A model generated the notes under the pieces. It was not told where the DNA came from. It made no database searches and worked only from the letters and a program-made list of their open reading frames with translations. Position numbers and translations under genes: made by a program. From assembly GCA_037445085.1 (NCBI GenBank), contig JBBILG010000011.1, positions 1 through 27,327 of the forward strand: DNA of 27,327 nt. Direction: 5' to 3'. Source of the DNA: JBBILG01 sp037445085 (lineage in GTDB: Bacteria > Pseudomonadota > Gammaproteobacteria > Burkholderiales > Methylophilaceae). Below, piece after piece: positions 22,978 through 27,327 of this stretch (positions are counted from its first letter, which is position 1; every line of letters begins with the position of its first letter).

Positions 22978-23268
22978 TCAGAAACCGTTGGGGAAATCGT
23001 AGCTGTAGTGCTTGCGCAGCGGCTTGACCACTTCCCACTGGCTGTCGAGGCCGGCGTGGAATGCCACCAGGTCGCCGGCGACGATGCGTACCGGCTCACC
23101 GCCCCGGGGCGTCACCAGGATCTCGCCTTCCAGCACGTAAGCACATTCGGTGGAACCGAAGTCGATCGGGAACCTGGAAACTTCCTTTTCCCAGATGGGC
23201 CACCGGGAAACGCCCAGCTTGTCCAGTTGCGCCTGGCTCGGGTTGTGCACGACGGTGATTTTGCTCAT
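22978..23268 (-). CDS. Small cupin-domain protein (DUF861/EutQ-like)
   Basis: A 96-residue single-domain cupin: WPIWEKEVSRFPIDF, the metal-site strand ECAYVLEGEILVTPRG, GDLVAFHAGLDSQWEV and a C-terminal KHYSYDF. Proteins of this size and pattern are common and mostly uncharacterised. The usual two-His-Glu-His metal set is incomplete (Glu and His of the second motif are partly present), so catalysis cannot be claimed. It has its own promoter with a perfect TATAAT and an AGGA ribosome binding site. It converges on the HD-GYP gene with 24 bp between the stops. Confidence 0.85.
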   Translation of the reverse strand: MSKITVVHNPSQAQLDKLGVSRWPIWEKEVSRFPIDFGSTECAYVLEGEILVTPRGGEPVRIVAGDLVAFHAGLDSQWEVVKPLRKHYSYDFPNGF

Positions 23269-23304
23269 GGTTGATCCTGCATCCTGAAAACATAAGGGGC
23301 GCGC

Positions 23305-23310
23305 ATTATA
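23305..23310 (-). promoter_or_regulatory. -10 element of the cupin gene promoter
   Basis: A perfect TATAAT on the minus strand, 37 nt upstream of the cupin ATG. The -35 at 17-nt spacing is GAGGCA, a weak match, lying just past the end of the oxidoreductase gene. Confidence 0.6.
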
Positions 23311-23331
23311 ACATCCCGCCCCGCTCTTGCC

Positions 23332-24345
23332 TCAGTCCAGCCGGACCACCCCGCCCTCGCGCACCGATTGCAGCGTCGCCACGATGGCGCGGCAGTTGGC
23401 GCGGGCATCGGCCAGCGTGAGCAGCGGCGACCGGCCGTGTAGCACGCAGTCACTGAAGTGCTCGATTTCCAGGTTGAAGTGGTTGGCCGGCAACAGTTGT
23501 TCCTCGCCGCGGCGGCCGTCATCGCAGTACCAGGAGATCACCGGCACGTCGCCAGGGAGCTGCCACACCGTATGGCACTGCAACCGCCCCAGGGTGCCGG
23601 TGATCTCGTATTCGGAACGGCGCGCGCAGTCAAAACCGATGTCGAAATGCCCGCGGCGGCCGGCGCCGAAATCCAGCACGGCGCTCATGGACACGTCCGC
23701 GCCGCTGTCGGCATGGGTGGCCATGGCGCTCACCGCGAGCGGCTCTCCGCCGAACACGCCGCGCAGGCCGTGCATGGCGTAAGGCCCGATATCCCACATG
23801 GCGCCGCCGCCGTGGTCGCTGTCCAGGGCCAGCCGGTACATGCGCGCCGGCCGCATCAGGAAGGAGTAACAGGCACGCACATAGCGGATGTCGCCGATGA
23901 GGCCGCTGTCCAGCAGCTCGCGTACCCGCGCATGCTGCGGGTGAAAGCGGTACATGAAACCCTCCATCACGGTGACGCCCTGCCCGGCCGCGGCGACGGC
24001 AATGGCATCGATGTCGGCCACGGTGAGTGCCATGGGCTTCTCGATAAGCACGTGCTTGCCATGGCGAATGACGCGTAGCGCCCATTCTGCGTGCTCGTAG
24101 TTGGCGAGCGGCAGGTACACGGCCTGCACCGCTTGGTCTTCCAGCAGCGCATCCAGACCGTCGTGGATGCGCACGCCTTCCAGTTGCGGCGCATGCCGGC
24201 GCAACGTTTCCGCCGCGGCGCCGGGGCGGCGGCTGGCGATGGCCACCAGCTCGGAATTGGGCGCGGCGACGATGGCGGGCAGCAGGCGCTCGTTGACGCG
24301 CGCGGCGCCGAGTATGCCCCAGCGCAGTTTTCCGGTTTCCTTCAT
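23332..24345 (-). CDS. Gfo/Idh/MocA-family oxidoreductase
   Basis: A 337-residue protein of normal family length. N-terminal Rossmann fold: RWGILGAARVNERLLPAI (residues 8-25) and VAIASRRPG. The family EKP motif is at 102-104 (HVLIEKPMAL), and the catalytic region has GGAMWDIGPYAMHGLRGVFG, with the usual Asp, Gly, Tyr and His arrangement. These enzymes reduce or oxidise sugars or related compounds with NAD(P); the substrate cannot be told from sequence. ATG at 24345 has GAGGTG 6 nt upstream; the frame is open further but without similarity. It is divergent from the peroxiredoxin gene. Confidence 0.9.
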   Translation of the reverse strand: MKETGKLRWGILGAARVNERLLPAIVAAPNSELVAIASRRPGAAAETLRRHAPQLEGVRIHDGLDALLEDQAVQAVYLPLANYEHAEWALRVIRHGKHVLIEKPMALTVADIDAIAVAAAGQGVTVMEGFMYRFHPQHARVRELLDSGLIGDIRYVRACYSFLMRPARMYRLALDSDHGGGAMWDIGPYAMHGLRGVFGGEPLAVSAMATHADSGADVSMSAVLDFGAGRRGHFDIGFDCARRSEYEITGTLGRLQCHTVWQLPGDVPVISWYCDDGRRGEEQLLPANHFNLEIEHFSDCVLHGRSPLLTLADARANCRAIVATLQSVREGGVVRLD

Positions 24346-24453
24346 GGGATACACCTCGGGTTGTGTGGACAGAATGACATCATAAACGCATACGCCGGCC
24401 TCGATCCATCCGTACAAGACCATGAAAAATATACGGTTTTTGTGGGAGAGGCT

Positions 24454-24482
24454 TTGACATCGGCGCGCGCATGTGCAATGCT
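24454..24482 (+). promoter_or_regulatory. Candidate promoter for the peroxiredoxin gene
   Basis: A perfect -35 TTGACA (24454-24459) and a 17-nt spacer to a poor -10 (AATGCT, 24477-24482), about 43 nt before the ATG. The weak -10 could mean activator dependence, for instance on an oxidative-stress regulator; no operator is recognised. Confidence 0.4.
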
Positions 24483-24525
24483 TGGCTGCATCGATCCCCC
24501 ATCACCACAGGCAAGAGGAACCATC

Positions 24526-25032
24526 ATGACCATACAGGCAGGAGACCGTCTGCCGGAGGGCAGGCTCACCGAGTGCACTGAATTCGACCCCGCCAACGGC
24601 TGTCCCATGAACCCGCAGCCGGTGGACGTGCTGGAGCAGGTCAAGGGCAAAAAGATCGTGATTTTCGGCGTACCCGGCGCCTTCACCCCGCTGTGTTCGG
24701 CCCGCCACCTGCCGGGCTACGTTGAGCACCACGCCGAGCTCAAGGCCAGGGGCGTGGACGAAATCTGGTGCGTGGCCGTCAACGACGCCTTCGTCATGGC
24801 GGCCTGGGGGCGCGAACAGCAGGCCGGCGGCAAGGTGCGCATGATGGCCGATGGCAGCGCCGAATACGTGAAGAAGCTGGGGCTGGAGCGCGATCTCACC
24901 GCCGGCGGCATGGGCATCCGCTGCTACCGTTTCGCCATGATCGTCGATGACGGCGTGGTGCAGTATCTCGGTGTGGAGGCCTCGGGCAAGTTCGAGGTCT
25001 CCAACGTGGAAACCGTGCTCGGCAAGCTCTGA
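24526..25032 (+). CDS. Prx5-type peroxiredoxin
   Basis: A 168-residue thioredoxin-fold peroxidase. The active-site motif is GVPGAFTPLCSARHLPGY with peroxidatic C57 and T54; the conserved Arg is R132 in GMGIRCYRF. Additional cysteines (C17, C26, C82, C133) could serve as resolving partners. Prx5/type II peroxiredoxins reduce hydrogen peroxide and organic hydroperoxides using glutathione/glutaredoxin or thioredoxin. ATG at 24526 follows an AGAGGAA ribosome binding site. It stands alone between divergent and convergent neighbours. Confidence 0.94.
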   Translation: MTIQAGDRLPEGRLTECTEFDPANGCPMNPQPVDVLEQVKGKKIVIFGVPGAFTPLCSARHLPGYVEHHAELKARGVDEIWCVAVNDAFVMAAWGREQQAGGKVRMMADGSAEYVKKLGLERDLTAGGMGIRCYRFAMIVDDGVVQYLGVEASGKFEVSNVETVLGKL

Positions 25033-25039
25033 GCCTCGC

Positions 25040-25067
25040 GCGGGCGGGCTAGGCTTAGCCCGCCCGC
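25040..25067. terminator. Strong bidirectional hairpin between peroxiredoxin and rpiA
   Basis: A perfect 12-bp stem, GCGGGCGGGCTA (25040-25051) with TAGCCCGCCCGC (25056-25067), loop GGCT. It lies between convergent genes and includes the rpiA stop codon. No T-run follows on either side, so it may act as a non-canonical terminator or mRNA 3'-end stabiliser. Confidence 0.6.
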
Positions 25068-25735
25068 CGCTCTTCCACCCTGCCGTCCGCCGCCACCAGC
25101 ACGCTGTTGGCGAGATTGCGGAAGATGCCGTGCTCCACCACGCCCGGTGTAGCGTTCAGCGCTGCATCCAGGGTCGCGCCGTCCAGCGCGGGGTTGAACA
25201 CCATGTCCAGCACCAGGCTGCCGTGCGAGGTGATGGCAAGCCCGTCCCCGGCGGCGTTCCGGCGCAGGTCGCCGCGCCCGCCCAAGCTTTCCAGGCTGCG
25301 CTTCACCATCTGCCAGGAGAAGGGCATCACTTCCACGGGAATCGGGTATTTCTCGCCGATGCGGCCCACCAGCTTGCTGGCGTCCACCAGCACCACGAAG
25401 CGCCCGGCGGCACGCGCCAGCAGCTTTTCCCGCACCAGGTCATAACCGCGCCCCTTGAGCAGGGTGAGATCCGGTGTCACTTCGTCGGCGCCGTCTACGT
25501 AGAGGTCAAGCCGGCCCAAGTGCTCCAGCGCCAGCAGCGGCAGCCCCAGCGACTGCGCCTTGATGGTGCTCACCACCGAACTCGCCGCTACGGTCACCCG
25601 CAGGCCATCCTCGCGGTGGCGCCGTGCCAGTTCCTCGATGAAAAAATTGGCGGTGGAGCCGGTGCCGAGCCCGACCAGCATGCCGTCCTCTACCCGCCTT
25701 GCCGCCTCGATGGCGACGATCTGCTTGTCGTTCAT
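25055..25735 (-). CDS. rpiA: Ribose-5-phosphate isomerase A, divergent
   Basis: A 226-residue protein. Landmarks are GLGTGSTANFFIEEL (23-37), YVDGADEVTPDL (D81, D84) and the catalytic region with K94 and E103 (KGRGYDLVREKLL). RpiA interconverts ribose 5-phosphate and ribulose 5-phosphate in the pentose phosphate pathway, and ribulose 5-phosphate is also the formaldehyde acceptor in the RuMP cycle. Two usually strict blocks differ: the glycine loop is KGRGYD instead of KGGGAAL, and the TDNGN-ILD block is TSHGSLVLD. Key acid/base residues remain. ATG at 25735 is chosen by GGAGG 8 nt upstream, which overlaps the end of ybiB; a TTG at 25753 is open but lies upstream of that site. Probably co-transcribed with ybiB. 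Confidence 0.92.
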   Translation of the reverse strand: MNDKQIVAIEAARRVEDGMLVGLGTGSTANFFIEELARRHREDGLRVTVAASSVVSTIKAQSLGLPLLALEHLGRLDLYVDGADEVTPDLTLLKGRGYDLVREKLLARAAGRFVVLVDASKLVGRIGEKYPIPVEVMPFSWQMVKRSLESLGGRGDLRRNAAGDGLAITSHGSLVLDMVFNPALDGATLDAALNATPGVVEHGIFRNLANSVLVAADGRVEERRAG

Positions 25736-25749
25736 GATGTTCCCTCCAG

Positions 25750-26670
25750 TCAACCGCGACAGATGCGCAGAATGGCTGACACCTGCGCCTTAAGCGGGGG
25801 CGGGACGGCGATGCACCCGTCCAGCACCTCGCGTGTCCAGCGCGCCGTCGTCCCGGCATCCATGGCCGCTGCCAGCGCCGGCAGTTCGGCAACGACGCCC
25901 TCTTCCGCCTCCACCAGCACTTCCTCCACGCCGTCGTGAAAATAGATCATGCGCGGCCGCCGCCTGGGGTTGGCATAGGCCTCGCCCTCGCAGCCGCGCA
26001 ACAGCAGCGCACGCGCGCCGGTGGCACGGAAAAACTCGCCCGTGCGCACAAGATACTCCGGATGCGTCACACTCGCCACCCGCAAGGAGTGCCCATGAAA
26101 GGGATCGGCCAGCTTGGCCAGGGTATGCGTGCTGTTGCGCAGCCCCAGGCGCCCGCGCAATTGCAGCAGCATGTCCATGCCTGCCGAGAGCGCCTGGACC
26201 GGGACGAAAGCCGGACCGGCCTGCCACAGTGCCTGCCCGATGGCCACGGCATCGCGGCAGGGTGCCCTGCCGAGCGCCGCAAACACCTCGGCGCTGGTCA
26301 CTCGCCTGGGGTCCGCGGTGACGCCGTGCACCAGCACCGGCACGCCCTCCCGTGCCAGCAGCAGCGCCAAGAGCGGCGTCAAGTTGGCTTGGCGGCGGGC
26401 GCCGTTGTAGCTTGGCAGCACCACCGGCAGCGGCCGGCCCGCCGGCGGATCGAGGCGCAGCAGGCGCTGCTGCATGGCGCGGTAGAAGCCGGCCAGTTCG
26501 GCCAGCGATTCGCCCTTGATGCGCAGGGCGATGAGCAGCGCGCCTAGTTCCAGTTCCGCCACCCGACCGTCCAGCATGGCGCCGTAGAGCGTGCAGGCGG
26601 TTTCCTCGTCCAGGTCAGCGGCCCCTTCCCTGCCGCGCCCGATTTCCCTGATGATCTCACTGTATTGCAT
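25750..26670 (-). CDS. ybiB: YbiB/TrpD2 family DNA-binding protein
   Basis: A 306-residue protein related to anthranilate phosphoribosyltransferase. The N-terminus MQYSEIIREIGRGREGAADL matches E. coli YbiB, supporting ATG at 26670. Further landmarks are YGAMLDGRVAELELGALLIA, the former PRPP-site region PSYNGARRQANLTP, STHTLAKLADPFHG and LLLRGCEGEAYANPRRRP. YbiB-type proteins have the TrpD fold but bind nucleic acid instead of making phosphoribosyl anthranilate; E. coli ybiB is in the SOS regulon. No LexA box was recognised here. Its end abuts the rpiA ribosome binding site. Confidence 0.9.
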   Translation of the reverse strand: MQYSEIIREIGRGREGAADLDEETACTLYGAMLDGRVAELELGALLIALRIKGESLAELAGFYRAMQQRLLRLDPPAGRPLPVVLPSYNGARRQANLTPLLALLLAREGVPVLVHGVTADPRRVTSAEVFAALGRAPCRDAVAIGQALWQAGPAFVPVQALSAGMDMLLQLRGRLGLRNSTHTLAKLADPFHGHSLRVASVTHPEYLVRTGEFFRATGARALLLRGCEGEAYANPRRRPRMIYFHDGVEEVLVEAEEGVVAELPALAAAMDAGTTARWTREVLDGCIAVPPPLKAQVSAILRICRG

Positions 26671-26735
26671 GCGGCAATATCGCTGTAAAAATGTCATTAG
26701 AGCATAGGACACGGCCGGGCATGGCACGGCTGCGC

Positions 26736-26741
26736 TAAAAT
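26736..26741 (+). promoter_or_regulatory. Candidate -10 element of yheS
   Basis: TAAAAT in the context GCGCTAAAATGGCGG, about 28 nt before the yheS ATG. No clear -35 hexamer at usual spacing. Confidence 0.4.
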
Positions 26742-26769
26742 GGCGGCCTTATTTTGCCCGGCCACCTTC

Positions 26770-27327
26770 ATGATCCTGTTACGCAACCTCGGCTATGCCC
26801 GCGCCGGTGCAACCCTGGTGGAAGCTGCCAGCCTGCAGCTCCATCCGGGCTGGAAGATCGGCCTCATCGGGGCCAACGGCTGCGGCAAGTCGTCCTTCTT
26901 CGCCCTGCTGCGCGGCGAGCTGCACCAGGAAGCGGGCGATCTGGAGCTGCCGGCTGGCTGGACCATCGCCCACGTCGGCCAGGACACCCTCGCCCTGCCG
27001 GATGCCGCGCTGGAATTCGTGCTGGACGGCGATGCCGAATTGCGCCGCATCGAACGCGGCATCGCGGAAGCCGAGGCTGCCCACGACGGCGAGCGCATCG
27101 GCACCCTGCACGCGCGCTATGCCGAGATCGGCGGCTACGGGGCGAAGGCGCGCGCGGCCGGGTTGCTGGCGGGCCTCGGATTTTCCGGTGACGATCTGGC
27201 CCGGCCGGTGGCCGAGTTTTCCGGCGGCTGGCGCGTGCGTCTCAATCTCGCCCGCGCGCTGATGTGCCGCGCCGACCTGCTGCTGCTGGACGAGCCCACC
27301 AACCACCTGGACGCCGAGTCGGTGGCG
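26770..27327 (+). CDS. yheS: ABC-F family ATPase, YheS type (partial, runs off the window)
   Basis: The first 186 codons of a soluble twin-ATPase ABC-F protein; the frame is open to the window edge. The first nucleotide-binding domain shows Walker A GANGCGKSS (34-42), signature FSGGWRVRLNLARAL and Walker B LLLLDEPTNHLD. Segments such as GQDTLALPDAALEFVLDGD and LLAGLGFSGDDLARPV closely follow E. coli YheS. ABC-F proteins act on ribosomes, in translation or antibiotic protection, and have no membrane segments. ATG at 26770 is in family position, without a strong ribosome binding site. The second ATPase domain is outside the window. Confidence 0.92.
   Translation, partial: MILLRNLGYARAGATLVEAASLQLHPGWKIGLIGANGCGKSSFFALLRGELHQEAGDLELPAGWTIAHVGQDTLALPDAALEFVLDGDAELRRIERGIAEAEAAHDGERIGTLHARYAEIGGYGAKARAAGLLAGLGFSGDDLARPVAEFSGGWRVRLNLARALMCRADLLLLDEPTNHLDAESVA

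Overview
The window is GC-rich chromosomal DNA, most likely from a betaproteobacterial methylotroph or facultative C1 oxidiser. This rests on protein content (tetrahydromethanopterin-linked formaldehyde oxidation genes, an ABC-F protein of YheS type, YbiB, PpiD) and is an inference; no rRNA is present to confirm it.

Layout. (1) 1-890: a visibly AT-richer edge with two small phage-type HTH genes on the minus strand and short repeats, ending at a tRNA-Asn gene (931-1006); probably the end of an integrated element that continues to the left. (2) 1007-4229: orphan cheB (+) and ppiD (-). (3) 4338-10171, minus strand: compact H4MPT gene block mptG, mtdB, ATP-grasp gene, mch, RimK-type ligase, CitG-like gene. 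(4) 10172-10517: divergent promoter region. (5) 10518-21295, plus strand: fhcB-fhcA-fhcD-fhcC, a two-subunit NAD-linked formate dehydrogenase (NuoE/NuoF fusion plus catalytic subunit), a Cys-rich hemerythrin, a SYLF-domain protein and a lipoprotein, with no gap over 36 nt and three ATGA overlaps. (6) 21296-22953: a c-di-GMP-I (GEMM) riboswitch in front of an HD-GYP protein. (7) 22978-27327: cupin and Gfo/Idh/MocA oxidoreductase (-), Prx5-type peroxiredoxin (+), rpiA and ybiB (-), and the start of yheS (+), which runs off the window.

How the genes work together. MtdB oxidises methylene-H4MPT to methenyl-H4MPT, Mch hydrolyses it to formyl-H4MPT, FhcABCD transfers the formyl group to a methanofuran-like carrier and releases formate, and the formate dehydrogenase oxidises formate to CO2 with NAD+. 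MptG and probably the two ATP-grasp proteins and the CitG-like protein make or modify the cofactors. The formaldehyde-activating enzyme (fae) and any methanol or methylamine dehydrogenase are not here. The most unusual parts are the single formyl-to-CO2 transcription unit with its hemerythrin/SYLF/lipoprotein tail, and the adjacent c-di-GMP sensor controlling a probable c-di-GMP phosphodiesterase.

No CRISPR array, rRNA or insertion sequence was seen.
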